From the NCBI GenBank assembly GCA_026125285.1, contig JAHCLO010000001.1:372001-436000 (forward strand): a stretch of DNA of 64,000 nucleotides, written 5' to 3'. How positions within the stretch are numbered: position 1 is the first letter of the stretch; each line of letters opens with the position of its first letter. Shown piece after piece: positions 45,184 through 54,535 of this stretch. The position numbers were made by a program, and so were the translations under genes. The DNA is from Verrucomicrobiia bacterium. Lineage in GTDB: Bacteria; Verrucomicrobiota; Verrucomicrobiia; Limisphaerales; JADLHS01. A model generated the notes under the pieces. That model was not told the DNA's origin and did not search any database. It saw only the letters and a program-made list of their open reading frames with translations.

Positions 45184-47660
45184 GAAGAGACTTCAGCGGG
45201 CAGGTCGGCAGACGACTTGAGATACGGTGCCAAGAACTGGCTGACCCGCTCGAACTCCGTGGCAATCTGCGTCTGGAGTTCCGATGCGCCGGTCAGATTG
45301 CCCTCCTGTCCCCGATGTTCCAATTCGCGCAGCGGGGCGACGAGTTTCGTGATTCCGCACGTGGCGCTGGCACCCGCGCAACTGTGGGCCACCCGCCGCA
45401 CTTCGGCAGCGTTGCCAGCCTGCACTGCGTCGCCCAGTTGCGCCACTTGTTCGCGGGTTTGCGTCAGGTAGAGGCTCACCAATTCGCGCAGGTTTTCCGG
45501 GTTGCCTTCAGTGAATTTCATCAGCCGCGCCATGTCCACGGGCGGTTCTTGGGCGGCTTGGTGTTCGGGGTTGGAGTTTGGGTTCATGGTGGTTCGCGCG
45601 CCAGTTTGGGGTTCCGCAGGCCGGTTGATCGTGGCCGAGACAGCCCAGCGCTCAACAATGGCGCGGACCTCCTCGGGCCGCACCGGCTTCGCCATGTAAT
45701 CATCCATGCCGGCCGCCAGGCATTTCTCGCGATCGCCCGGCATGGCACTGGCCGTCATCGCCACGATGCAGATCGGCGATTTGTAATTGGGGAACTGGGC
45801 GCGGTCCTGCTGCCGCTGGCGGATGATCCGCGTGGCCTCCAAACCGTCCATTTGCGGCATCATCACGTCCATAAAAATCATGTCGTAAGGCTCGCGATCC
45901 AGCGCCGCGAGCGCTTCGACGCCGTTGGCGGCGAGCGTCGGGCGGTAGCCCATTTGCTGAAGCAGTCGCAGGGCAACTTTCTGGTTGATGACGTTGTCGT
46001 CACACAAAAGCACGCGCAACGGCAGCCGCGCGGCCATGGTCGGGTCCAGCTTGCCTGGGCCGGCTGACCGGCGCGCGGCCGGCCGGCTGCCGGAAACCAC
46101 GCGTATGAGCGATTCGTAGAGTTGCGTGGGTTTGATCGGTTTGGTCAGACAACTGGCAAACGCCGCTGTTGCGAAATCCGGCGTGTCGGCCCGCACGCCC
46201 ATGGAGGTCAGCAGCACCAGCGGCAACATCACGCAACTGGGGAGTTTTCGGATCTCGGCGGCCAGCATCAAACCATCCATGCCAGGCATCTGCATATCCA
46301 GGATGGCCAGGTCGAACGCTTCCCCGGCCCGCAACCACTCTAGCGCTTGTTGAGCGTTTTGTGCCGCCCGGGCGGTCATGCCCCATTTGCCAGATTGCAG
46401 AGTCAGGATGCGACAGTTGGTCGGGTTGTCATCCACAATCAGCAGGCGCAAACCCTGAAGCTGCGGTTGCGGGCCCTCCAACGGCGACCGGACGTTTTGC
46501 GGAGCTGCCGGCAAGGTGAGGGTGAAATGAAAAGTCGAGCCTTTGCCCGGGACACTTTCCACCCACATCTTGCCACCCATCAACTCCACCAGCCGCCGGC
46601 TGATCGTCAAACCCAGACCCGTACCGCCAAAGTGGCGGGCCGTGGACGCGTCCGCCTGAGTAAACGGTTTGAACAATCGTGCGAGTTGGTCCACCGGAAT
46701 CCCGATGCCCGTATCCCGTACAGAGAAGTGAAGCTGCCACGGATTGGTGCCGACCGGCGTCTTTGGAGTGGAGAGAATTCTCACCTGAGTCACCACCTCG
46801 CCTTGCTCGGTAAATTTGATGCCGTTGCTGAGGAGGTTGACCAGCACTTGCCGCAAACGCGTGACATCGCCCACCAGCATGGCTGGGATGCCGTCTTCGA
46901 GTTGATAGACCAGTTCCAGCTTCTTCTCGCTGGCCTTGGGAGCCAACAAATCCAAAGCTTCTTCAATGCACCCGCGCAAGTCGAACGTTTGCGCTTCCAG
47001 TTCCAGCTTGCCGGACTCGATCTTGGAGAAGTCAAGAATATCATTGACGATGGTCAGTAATGATTCGCTGCTGGCGTAGATGGTGTCCACATAGCCGCGT
47101 TGTTCCGGCGTCAATTGAGTTTCGAGCAGCAGACCCGACATGGCAATGACGCCGTTCATGGGCGTGCGAATTTCGTGGCTCATGTTGGCGAGAAATTCCG
47201 CCTTGGCGCGACCCGCGCTTTCCGCCGCCAGCCGGGCGGCGGTCAATTCCCGGTTTGTCCGTGTCAATTCATCTTGCAGCCGTTTGGCCCGCAACACGGC
47301 GCACACCCGGGCCCGCAATTCCGCCGTTTCAAACGGTTTGGTGAGATAATCAGTGGCGCCCAGTTCAAACCCACGCAACTTGTCTTTCGTGCTGTTCCAC
47401 GCGGTGAGTACCATCACCGGGATGCTCCGGGTCTCGACCGCCTCCTTGATTTGCCGCAACACTTCAAACCCGCTCATGTCCGGTAACCCCAGGTCCAGCA
47501 ACACCAGATCAATGCGCGTATCGCGCACCTGCCGTAGCGCTTCGGCTCCATTGGCCGCATGCATCAGCGAAATGTTGGCTTCCTGGAGCAAACCCGCCAG
47601 GACCTCGGGCATCTTCAGGTCGTCTTCCACCAACAATACTTGCGACGGAGGTAGATTCAT
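45180..47660 (-). CDS. Hybrid histidine kinase REC-HisKA-HATPase-REC-REC-Hpt
   Basis: An 826-residue cytoplasmic hybrid kinase with no membrane segment. The order is receiver (about 1-125, Asp in [10 protein letters not shown]), dimerisation helix with [17 protein letters not shown] (phospho-His), ATPase with [16 protein letters not shown] and GGTGLGLTI, two further receivers ([12 protein letters not shown] and [12 protein letters not shown]) and a C-terminal Hpt with [15 protein letters not shown] (phospho-His). The N-terminal receiver instead of a sensor domain suggests it is itself controlled by an upstream regulator. The next gene overlaps its stop by 4 nt. Confidence 0.95.
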   Translation of the reverse strand: MNLPPSQVLLVEDDLKMPEVLAGLLQEANISLMHAANGAEALRQVRDTRIDLVLLDLGLPDMSGFEVLRQIKEAVETRSIPVMVLTAWNSTKDKLRGFELGATDYLTKPFETAELRARVCAVLRAKRLQDELTRTNRELTAARLAAESAGRAKAEFLANMSHEIRTPMNGVIAMSGLLLETQLTPEQRGYVDTIYASSESLLTIVNDILDFSKIESGKLELEAQTFDLRGCIEEALDLLAPKASEKKLELVYQLEDGIPAMLVGDVTRLRQVLVNLLSNGIKFTEQGEVVTQVRILSTPKTPVGTNPWQLHFSVRDTGIGIPVDQLARLFKPFTQADASTARHFGGTGLGLTISRRLVELMGGKMWVESVPGKGSTFHFTLTLPAAPQNVRSPLEGPQPQLQGLRLLIVDDNPTNCRILTLQSGKWGMTARAAQNAQQALEWLRAGEAFDLAILDMQMPGMDGLMLAAEIRKLPSCVMLPLVLLTSMGVRADTPDFATAAFASCLTKPIKPTQLYESLIRVVSGSRPAARRSAGPGKLDPTMAARLPLRVLLCDDNVINQKVALRLLQQMGYRPTLAANGVEALAALDREPYDMIFMDVMMPQMDGLEATRIIRQRQQDRAQFPNYKSPICIVAMTASAMPGDREKCLAAGMDDYMAKPVRPEEVRAIVERWAVSATINRPAEPQTGARTTMNPNSNPEHQAAQEPPVDMARLMKFTEGNPENLRELVSLYLTQTREQVAQLGDAVQAGNAAEVRRVAHSCAGASATCGITKLVAPLRELEHRGQEGNLTGASELQTQIATEFERVSQFLAPYLKSSADLPAEVSS

Positions 47661-48004
47661 ACGCTGCCAAATCTGCTACTCTCGAAACTGTTTTCAATCC
47701 GCGGGGTGCTGCTGATTTGTTGTTTGTTTCAGCATATTCAACACCAAAGGGTTTCCAAAGGCCAATGCGATTTTTGCGCACGGTGACAGCCGGTGCCACA
47801 GGCTGATGCGGACGGGTGGCAAGCCAGGAGTGATTTCATTCGGAAATCCCCTTACTCCTGCGGGCGAGCGGGTGACTTGAAGTGAGACAACTCTCAGCCC
47901 CGTGCGACAACTCGCCCACCACGAACACCGCCGATTGCACCTGCCTGTTCGCATCGGCCAAAGAATCGTTGCGCGCGTGGGGCAACTCTGCGTACAGTTT
48001 CCGC
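47661..48004. other. 344-bp divergent intergenic region
   Basis: It separates the kinase gene (minus) from the dehydrogenase operon (plus) and should hold both promoters. The E1 alpha frame is open from 47882, but those codons are not protein-like. Two similar copies of GACAACTC occur near 47887-47930. No regulatory motif could be assigned. Confidence 0.45.
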
Positions 48005-49060
48005 ATGGTTCAGACGGTGCCCGAGCCCGGCGCATTGGGCGACATCTTCACGGAGCGCGAGGCTTACCTGAAAGCTTACCGCCTCATGCTGCTCGCCCGC
48101 CTCCTGGACGACAAATTCGCCAGCCTCTATCGCGCCGGAAAAATTCATGGCGGCGTGTTTCTCGGTCGGGGGCAGGAGGCCCTCAGCGTGGCCGTCGGGC
48201 TGGCATTGCGGAAGGGCGACGTCTTCGCACCGCTGATTCGCGACCAAGCGGGGCGGCTGGCTTTCGGAGAATCGGTGCTCGATGCGGTGCGGACCTATCT
48301 TGGCTCCGCGCTGGGGCCGATGCGCGGACGCGATGGCAACGTGCATCGTGGCCGGCCCCGGGAAGGGCTGTTGACCATGATCAGCCACTTGGGCGCGATG
48401 ATCTCGGTGGTGAACGGTGTGTTGCTGGCGCGGCGATTCAAGGGCGTAACGGATTGTGTTGGGGCGGCCTGCATTGGTGATGGCGCCACCTCCACCGGCG
48501 CGTTCCACGAAGCCCTGAATCAGGCGGCGGTGGAGAAACTCCCGTTGGTGTTGGTGCTGGCGGACAACCAATACGCCTACTCGACACCTAACTCGCGTCA
48601 GTTCGTCTGCCGTTCGCTGGCGGACAAAGCCGCCGGCTACGGTGTCACGGCCCATACCGTGAACGGTACCGACCTGGCCGCGTGTCTCCAGGTGCTGAGG
48701 AGTGCAACCGGGCGCGCCCGCGAAGGTCAAGGACCGCAGTTGGTCGTCGCGCAATTGCTGCGCCTCTGCGGTCACGGAGAACATGACGACGCGGGCTATG
48801 TGGCGGCCAGTTTGAAGACGTCACCGCTGGGACGCGATTGTCTGAAGCTGGCCGAGGAGACTGTGCTGGCTAAGGAATGGGCGGATGCGGCCATGCTTAC
48901 GGCGTGGCGCGGCGAGATCGTGCAGCAAATTGATGAGGCAGTGGCCACGGTGCAGCGCGAACCCACGCCCGACCCGTTCGCCGAAAACTGGGTTGCCTGC
49001 GCCTCAACGCACTTGGTCGAGTTGCACGACGAACCTCAGCCCGGACCGGTTGACATTTGA
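48005..49060 (+). CDS. 2-oxoacid dehydrogenase E1 alpha subunit
   Basis: A 351-residue protein from the ATG at 48005 (the frame is open to 47882 without protein-like sequence). LGRGQEALSVAVGLALRKGD, the TPP motif GDGATSTGAFHEALNQAA with DNQYAYSTPN about 30 residues later, and YGVTAHTVNGTDL are standard. It decarboxylates a 2-oxo acid in a TPP-dependent complex with the beta gene 15 nt downstream. Pyruvate, branched-chain oxo acids or acetoin cannot be told apart. Confidence 0.9.
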   Translation: MVQTVPEPGALGDIFTEREAYLKAYRLMLLARLLDDKFASLYRAGKIHGGVFLGRGQEALSVAVGLALRKGDVFAPLIRDQAGRLAFGESVLDAVRTYLGSALGPMRGRDGNVHRGRPREGLLTMISHLGAMISVVNGVLLARRFKGVTDCVGAACIGDGATSTGAFHEALNQAAVEKLPLVLVLADNQYAYSTPNSRQFVCRSLADKAAGYGVTAHTVNGTDLAACLQVLRSATGRAREGQGPQLVVAQLLRLCGHGEHDDAGYVAASLKTSPLGRDCLKLAEETVLAKEWADAAMLTAWRGEIVQQIDEAVATVQREPTPDPFAENWVACASTHLVELHDEPQPGPVDI

Positions 49061-49075
49061 TTCAGCGAGTTGCCC

Positions 49076-50041
49076 ATGAGCGTCACCTATCTTGAAGCCA
49101 TTCGCGCGGCCCAAGCCCGCGCACTGGCGGAAGACCCGCGCGTGTTCATCTATGGGCAGGACGTCGGAGCATTCGGTGGCGCGTTCAAAGCCACCAAGAA
49201 CCTGGCCAATGAATTTCCCGGGCGCGTGCTCGACGCGCCCATCAGTGAGGACGCCATGGCCGGCTTGGCGGTGGGCGCGGCAATCGAGGGCCTGCGGCCC
49301 ATCATCGAAATCCAGTTCGCGGACTTTTCGACCGTCGCGTTCAACCAGATCGTGAATCAAGCCGCGACGTTGTATTGGCGGACCCAGGTGTCCTGCCCGG
49401 TCACGTTTCGTTTGCCGTGTGGCGGCACGTCGGGCAGTGGCCCGTTTCACAGCCAGACGATGGAAGCCATCTACGCGCATTACCCCGGCTTGATTGTGCT
49501 GACCCCCGCAACCGTCGAAGACGCCTACAGCATGTTGCTCGAAGCCGTGGCCATTGATGACCCCGTGATCTTTTGCGAGCACAAGTTGCTCTATTACCAT
49601 CTCAAGGCCGAGCGGCTGCCGTCCGAGGCGTTGCCCGTGGGCAAGGCCCGTCTGGCGCGCGAAGGACGCGACCTCACCCTCGTGGCCTACAGCGCCATGG
49701 TGCATGAGGCGCTGGCCGTCGCGGAAGAACTCCAGGGCGAAGGTTGGGAAATCGAGGTCGTGGACCTGCGCTCCGTCAAACCGCTCGACACCGACACGGT
49801 CATGGCTTCGGTGGCGCGCACGGGCCGGTTGTTGTGCGTCGGCGAAGCCTGGCCCTGGGGCGGCGTAACGGCGGAAGTCATTGCCCGCGTTGCCACGGAA
49901 GGACTTGATTTGCTGGATGCGCCGCCCCAAAGGTTGAACGCCAAGGATACTCCCGTGCCGTATCATCCGAATCTGTGGGCCGCGCATCGGCCGACCGCCC
50001 GCAGCATTGCCGAGGCGGCGCGAAAACTTCTGCGCCAATGA
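49076..50041 (+). CDS. 2-oxoacid dehydrogenase E1 beta subunit
   Basis: A 321-residue protein; MSVTYLEAIRAAQ begins at 49076, with an in-frame ATG two codons earlier. DAPISEDAMAGLAVGAAIEG holds the conserved Glu region, and IQFADFSTVAFNQIVNQAA and SQTMEAIYAHYPGLIVLTPA are standard. The C-terminal transketolase domain starts near LTLVAYSAMVHEAL. It lies between E1 alpha and E2, so it belongs to the complete dehydrogenase operon. E2 starts 18 nt downstream. Confidence 0.93.
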   Translation: MSVTYLEAIRAAQARALAEDPRVFIYGQDVGAFGGAFKATKNLANEFPGRVLDAPISEDAMAGLAVGAAIEGLRPIIEIQFADFSTVAFNQIVNQAATLYWRTQVSCPVTFRLPCGGTSGSGPFHSQTMEAIYAHYPGLIVLTPATVEDAYSMLLEAVAIDDPVIFCEHKLLYYHLKAERLPSEALPVGKARLAREGRDLTLVAYSAMVHEALAVAEELQGEGWEIEVVDLRSVKPLDTDTVMASVARTGRLLCVGEAWPWGGVTAEVIARVATEGLDLLDAPPQRLNAKDTPVPYHPNLWAAHRPTARSIAEAARKLLRQ

Positions 50042-50059
50042 ATCCACCGCTTTCATAAC

Positions 50060-51262
50060 ATGGCCACCATTCCCATCATCATGCCACAGCTCGGTGAATC
50101 CATTGCCGAGGCCACCATCGTCAGTTTTCTCGTGCAACCGGGCGATCAGGTGGAAGCCGATCAGGACATCCTCGAAGTTGAAACCAACAAAGCCAGCATG
50201 AACGTGGCTGCACCCTGCAGCGGGCGCATTGTGAACTTCACGGTGCAATTGCAGGAAAGCTATCCCGTGGGCGCCACCTTGGGCCAAATTGAAGTCAGCA
50301 AGGAAGAAGCCGTCCGACTCGGGCTCGACACCGCCCACCTGGCCCGGGCTGCCGCCGAAGAAGCCCGCATTACCGCCGACGATTCTGCCCCAGGTGGAGC
50401 GAATCGCCGCGTGCAACCCACCATCCGCGGTCTGCCCGTGCCGGCGCACGCCGCGGGCGCCAGTTACATGTCTCCGCGCATGAAGGCGCGCATGACCGAA
50501 CTGGGCCTCCACGCCGCCGACTTGTCGGGCATTGCCGGCAGCGGCGCGGCGGGGCGGGTGACGATTGAGGATTTTGAGAAATACCTCAGCAACCTGGAAA
50601 AACAGAAACTCACGCAGGCTTCCACCATGCGCGTGGCCGTGGCCGACGCCATGCGCCGCAGTTGGACGCGGCCCCTCGCCACCGTTGGCCTGCCGGTCAT
50701 TCTCGACCCGGTGTTGGCGCATCGCAAACAATGCGATCCCAAACCCGGCCCCGCGCTCTACGCCCTGCGCGCCCTGGCGATTGCGCTTGCCGAAAACAGC
50801 GCCCCCGCGGGCCGATTGGTGGGCAGCAAGATCGTGCATCCCACCGCCATAGACGTTGGCTTCGCGGTGGAAGCCGAAGATGGCGTGCTCGTTCCTGTGA
50901 TTCGCAACGTGGACAAACGCCCGCTGAAGGAACTGGTCGGACGGTACAACGAGTTGGTGGACCTTGCCCGCCAGCGCAAACTCCCCGCCGACGCCACGGG
51001 CGGCAGCATTGCCACCGTGACCAACTACGGCACGTTCGGATTGATCTGGGCCACGCCGATCCCCTTGCCGGAGCAGACACTGGTGCTGGGCATGGGCGCA
51101 GGCCGCAAGGCGCCGCATTGGAATGAAACCACCGGCCAGTTCGTCCCGGTGGTGGAGGCCAATCTCACCTTGAGCTTCGATCACCGCGTGCTGGACGGCG
51201 GCGCCGCAGGCCGGCTGCTTACGCGCGTGGCGGACTTGATGAGCCGACCGGAACAACTCTAA
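50060..51262 (+). CDS. 2-oxoacid dehydrogenase E2 (dihydrolipoyl acyltransferase)
   Basis: A 400-residue three-domain protein. The lipoyl domain (about 1-80) has VETNKASMNVAA with the lipoylated Lys; the family usually has DKA, here NKA. The peripheral subunit-binding domain (about 135-175) has SPRMKARMTELGLHAADLSG. The catalytic domain ends with LSFDHRVLDGGAAGRLL, the HxxxDG active site. It passes the acyl group to CoA in the complex with E1. There is no E3 (dihydrolipoamide dehydrogenase) gene in the window. Confidence 0.93.
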   Translation: MATIPIIMPQLGESIAEATIVSFLVQPGDQVEADQDILEVETNKASMNVAAPCSGRIVNFTVQLQESYPVGATLGQIEVSKEEAVRLGLDTAHLARAAAEEARITADDSAPGGANRRVQPTIRGLPVPAHAAGASYMSPRMKARMTELGLHAADLSGIAGSGAAGRVTIEDFEKYLSNLEKQKLTQASTMRVAVADAMRRSWTRPLATVGLPVILDPVLAHRKQCDPKPGPALYALRALAIALAENSAPAGRLVGSKIVHPTAIDVGFAVEAEDGVLVPVIRNVDKRPLKELVGRYNELVDLARQRKLPADATGGSIATVTNYGTFGLIWATPIPLPEQTLVLGMGAGRKAPHWNETTGQFVPVVEANLTLSFDHRVLDGGAAGRLLTRVADLMSRPEQL

Positions 51263-51321
51263 CTTTGCAGCGACCTTGGCGAGAGAAGATCGCAGCACGC
51301 CACCGTACTGCCTTCACATCT

Positions 51322-53022
51322 TCACGGCGTCACATCCAGCACCCGGTAGAACCGCGTCTGACTTAATCCGGCATCGTCCACCAATACGGCATAGGTCGAA
51401 TCAGCATTGAAACTTGTCCCCAAGTCAGTCCAGATGGCGTTCGTGATCGCCGTCTTGGTTTGGTATTGATATTCCCGGCCCGGTTGAACGCGCCAAGTCA
51501 GGGTGAAGTCGCCTTCCGGCGACTCCGCGATGCTTAAAAATCGCGGCTGCGTCACGACGATTACAGCGAACGACTCGGTATCGCTGGCCGGCGGCACGGC
51601 GTTGTCGGTCACGCGTACCGTGATGCTGCTGGTAGTCGCGGCATACTCGCTGGTCGGCGTCCAGGTAAACTCTCCACTGGTGGGATTGATGGCGGCCCCG
51701 GCGGGGGCGCCGACCTCCAGACTGAACGTGAGATTCTGCAACACATCCGGGTCTTGGGCGCCGACGATGAAAACCAAGGACGCGTTTTCCACCACCTCCT
51801 CGTCCGAAATGGGGGCCAAAACCGGCGGGGCATTGCTCAACCCCACATAACCACTCCTGACCATAACATTGCTGGTCAACGGACCAATCGCGGTGAGGCT
51901 GACCGTGTAGCTTCCAGCGTTGCTATACGTGTTGACCGGATGGGTGCTGGTGCTGGTCTGGCCGTCGCCAAAGTCCCACATATACGTCGTTGCACCGGTA
52001 CTTAGGTTGGTAAAATACACCGCCAAGGGAGACACGCCGCTGGTGGGAGAAGCGGTGAAATTTGCCACGGGCGGCGGGATGACCGTCCAGCCAATGTCCT
52101 TGAGGAGTTCGGTGGTCAACCGGTAATCGGTTGTCGGCGTCAGAAACGGCTCCATCAATTCATCCGGGGACAAAACCGTATCCCAGTGACTGACTGAGGA
52201 ACCCGGCTGCGCGGGGTTTGGCGCGTACATGCGCACATGACCGCCACCTGTGCCGGAACTCAGGATGCCGATGTTCGCCAGCACATTGGGGCCGACCCAA
52301 TGGAGGTTGCCGGTGTTGGTGCTGGCCGTGAGGCGCTCGGTGTTGGTCATCGCTGGATACGTCTTGCCAGTGGAATGATTCTCCAAATGGCGCATGTAAG
52401 CATCATCCCGCGGCACACCATCCAGACCTGAAAACTTCGCCCCGGTTGAAAGGTTGACCAGGGAAAGGAATCCCAGCCCGTGGGCGATCTCATGCAACAC
52501 CGTGTCTAGGAGATCAATTCCATTGGCCGGCGTGTTGCCATCGAATCCATAATACCAACTGAGGGAGGACAAGCAGCCCGGCTTGCCTAACTCACTATTG
52601 AAAGTGGCTGAAATATCATAATTGGCGGGGGAAAGGTCTGTGCCTGACAGAGCATTCGCCTGAGCCGCCGTGTACCACGTATTGGCCACGGGTGCGCCAG
52701 CAAAATCGCGATGAACGGTGTTTGGCCCGGCCGATCCAAGTACGCCAGAAGTGTCGGAGCAGGATAGCGGATCGAATTTGGCCGCCACCAGGATCGGCAC
52801 GTTGCTGACCAATCGAGTGCCCCAAATCTCAGCCGCTCGGCCAAACACATTGAGCCGCTGCAGACCGACGGTGGTACCGTTATTCCCGCCAACCGGTGTG
52901 GCCGGAGTCGGGTCATTGAAACCTTCGTTGACACCATCCAGGTTGACAATGGTGATCGTCGCGGCGGACGCCGCCGACGCGAGGCAAAGCCAGAGTGCTG
53001 GCAGAAGCAGGCGAAATTGCAT
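51322..53022 (-). CDS. Secreted PKD-domain protein with HExxH motif
   Basis: About 566 residues from the ATG at 53022 (a GTG at 53049 overlaps the upstream stop as GTGA and is an alternative). The signal peptide is FRLLLPALWLCLASAASA. LLDTVLHEIAHGLGFLSLVN is a metzincin-like zinc motif (HExxHxxGF). A PKD domain (about 325-415) has YMWDFGDGQTSTSTHPV and VSLTAIGP. Ig/cadherin-like region follows and then the shared C-terminal tail (FTLTWRVQPGREYQYQTKT to FYRVLDVTP). It is probably an extracellular metalloprotease; the catalytic prediction rests on the motif. Confidence 0.75.
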   Translation of the reverse strand: MQFRLLLPALWLCLASAASAATITIVNLDGVNEGFNDPTPATPVGGNNGTTVGLQRLNVFGRAAEIWGTRLVSNVPILVAAKFDPLSCSDTSGVLGSAGPNTVHRDFAGAPVANTWYTAAQANALSGTDLSPANYDISATFNSELGKPGCLSSLSWYYGFDGNTPANGIDLLDTVLHEIAHGLGFLSLVNLSTGAKFSGLDGVPRDDAYMRHLENHSTGKTYPAMTNTERLTASTNTGNLHWVGPNVLANIGILSSGTGGGHVRMYAPNPAQPGSSVSHWDTVLSPDELMEPFLTPTTDYRLTTELLKDIGWTVIPPPVANFTASPTSGVSPLAVYFTNLSTGATTYMWDFGDGQTSTSTHPVNTYSNAGSYTVSLTAIGPLTSNVMVRSGYVGLSNAPPVLAPISDEEVVENASLVFIVGAQDPDVLQNLTFSLEVGAPAGAAINPTSGEFTWTPTSEYAATTSSITVRVTDNAVPPASDTESFAVIVVTQPRFLSIAESPEGDFTLTWRVQPGREYQYQTKTAITNAIWTDLGTSFNADSTYAVLVDDAGLSQTRFYRVLDVTP

Positions 53023-53045
53023 GCGAAAATACTGGCAGTGGAGAT

Positions 53046-53588
53046 TCACGGATTGCGCTTATCGGATTGGTCGGCCGGATTGCCGTCCGGGGATTTATGT
53101 CCCGCTGTGGAGCAATCCGCCTCGCCACACCCATCCATTCCTCGCCCACAGTTCAACCCAACCGTGCCATCCGCATTCACCGTGGCCGTGACCAGACTGC
53201 GAAAGCGCCCCTGCAAATCCACCATGACACCGCCCCCGGGTATCGGCACCGGCAGTTCACGCAAGCCTTCGCTGGAAGTACTCAAGGCATTGGCCACCTC
53301 GGGAAACCGGGCCAGTCCCGGCGGGATCGGCGGCGGGCCTGAACTTGGGCGGCCGGTGGCGGGATCCATGTAAACTCTCCGCCCCGCACTGGCCGCCGCT
53401 GTCGGCGTCGTAACCACTGACTCGACCGTAGCAGCGCCATCCGTTTTTTTGGCGGGGCTGGCCACCACGGCGGCGGCGTTTGATTCTTCGTGACGAGAGT
53501 CGCGACTGGCGAGCAGTCCGGCTGTCAACGCCAGCCCCGTCAGCAGGGTTCCCGCCAGGATATAGGTTTGTTTGGTCGTCATGTTCAT
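53046..53588 (-). CDS. Small secreted protein upstream of PKD metalloprotease
   Basis: A 180-residue protein with an N-terminal hydrophobic anchor (YILAGTLLTGLALTAGLLAS). The middle is low-complexity and Pro-rich; then GLRELPVPIPGGGVMVDLQG followed by RFRSLVTATVNADGTVGLNC. The latter resembles a pattern seen in small proteins encoded beside exported or anchored proteins of Gram-negatives, but I do not have a secure family. It has three Cys near the end. Its stop touches the next gene's alternative start, so the two are probably made together. Confidence 0.6.
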   Translation of the reverse strand: MNMTTKQTYILAGTLLTGLALTAGLLASRDSRHEESNAAAVVASPAKKTDGAATVESVVTTPTAAASAGRRVYMDPATGRPSSGPPPIPPGLARFPEVANALSTSSEGLRELPVPIPGGGVMVDLQGRFRSLVTATVNADGTVGLNCGRGMDGCGEADCSTAGHKSPDGNPADQSDKRNP

Positions 53589-53878
53589 TTGTCAGCAGAT
53601 TAGCGCAGATTCGTTGTTCCACAACTGCTCGGAAACTAGAGCGCGCGGTGCTTTACCAGCTTCAATCAATCACATCCGCGTATCTGGAAGAGTTCCGTAT
53701 AGCGCCGTGGCTAAGGCATGAGCAATGTTTTTCTTTGCGTTGCACACCTGGTCCGCCGCGATGCCATCCACCCTGGATACTTCCACAAATCACCCTCGGA
53801 ATCACGCTTGCTGGCGCTTCGCGAGAATTTGCATGAACCACTGGACACCCCCATCACCTTCTGAAAAACTCCGCGCCC

Positions 53879-54487
53879 GTGAAACAATGCCTTGTGACTC
53901 TCGACATGGAAGGAGTGCTCACTCCCGAAATCTGGATCGCCGTTGCCGAGAAAACCGGCCTCCCGGAATTGCGCCGCACCACGCGCGATGAACCGGATTA
54001 CGACAAGCTCATGCGCTACCGACTCGACATCCTCGACCGGCACGGCATCAAACTCACGGACATTCAGAATGTGATCGGCACGTTGCGTCCTTTGCCGGGG
54101 GGGAAGGCGTTCCTGGATGAACTCCGCTCGCTGGTGCAGGTCGTCATTCTCTCGGATACGTTTGAACAATTCGCCGCTCCCTTGCTCCAGCAACTGAACT
54201 GGCCCACGCTCCTGTGCCATCGCCTCGTCGTCGAGCACGACCGCATCGTGGATTACAAACTGCGCGTGCCGGAACAGAAGCAGCGCGCCGTGGCCGCGTT
54301 CAAGCTGCTCAATTATCACGTCATTGCCGCGGGCGATTCCTTCAACGACACCGCCATGTTGATCGAAGCCCACGCCGGCTTCCTGTTTCACGCGCCAGAC
54401 AATGTGAAACAACAGTTCCCGCAGTTCCCCGCCGTGGACACTTATGCGGACCTGCTGGCCCAGATCAAGGCCAGCATCGCTGGTTGA
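53879..54487 (+). CDS. thrH: Phosphoserine phosphatase/homoserine phosphotransferase ThrH
   Basis: A 202-residue HAD enzyme starting at GTG 53879. LVTLDMEGVLTPEIWIAVAE is the ThrH-type nucleophile motif (DxE/D with the second residue replaced), and VVILSDTFEQFAAP and VIAAGDSFNDTAMLIEA are motifs II-IV. Length matches ThrH. It hydrolyses phosphoserine or moves its phosphate to homoserine, linking serine and threonine synthesis. It stands alone. Confidence 0.93.
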   Translation: MKQCLVTLDMEGVLTPEIWIAVAEKTGLPELRRTTRDEPDYDKLMRYRLDILDRHGIKLTDIQNVIGTLRPLPGGKAFLDELRSLVQVVILSDTFEQFAAPLLQQLNWPTLLCHRLVVEHDRIVDYKLRVPEQKQRAVAAFKLLNYHVIAAGDSFNDTAMLIEAHAGFLFHAPDNVKQQFPQFPAVDTYADLLAQIKASIAG

Positions 54488-54535
54488 GGCCGGTTGAGGT
54501 CTTGCCAAACCGATTGCGAGGCTTAGTCTGGCAAC

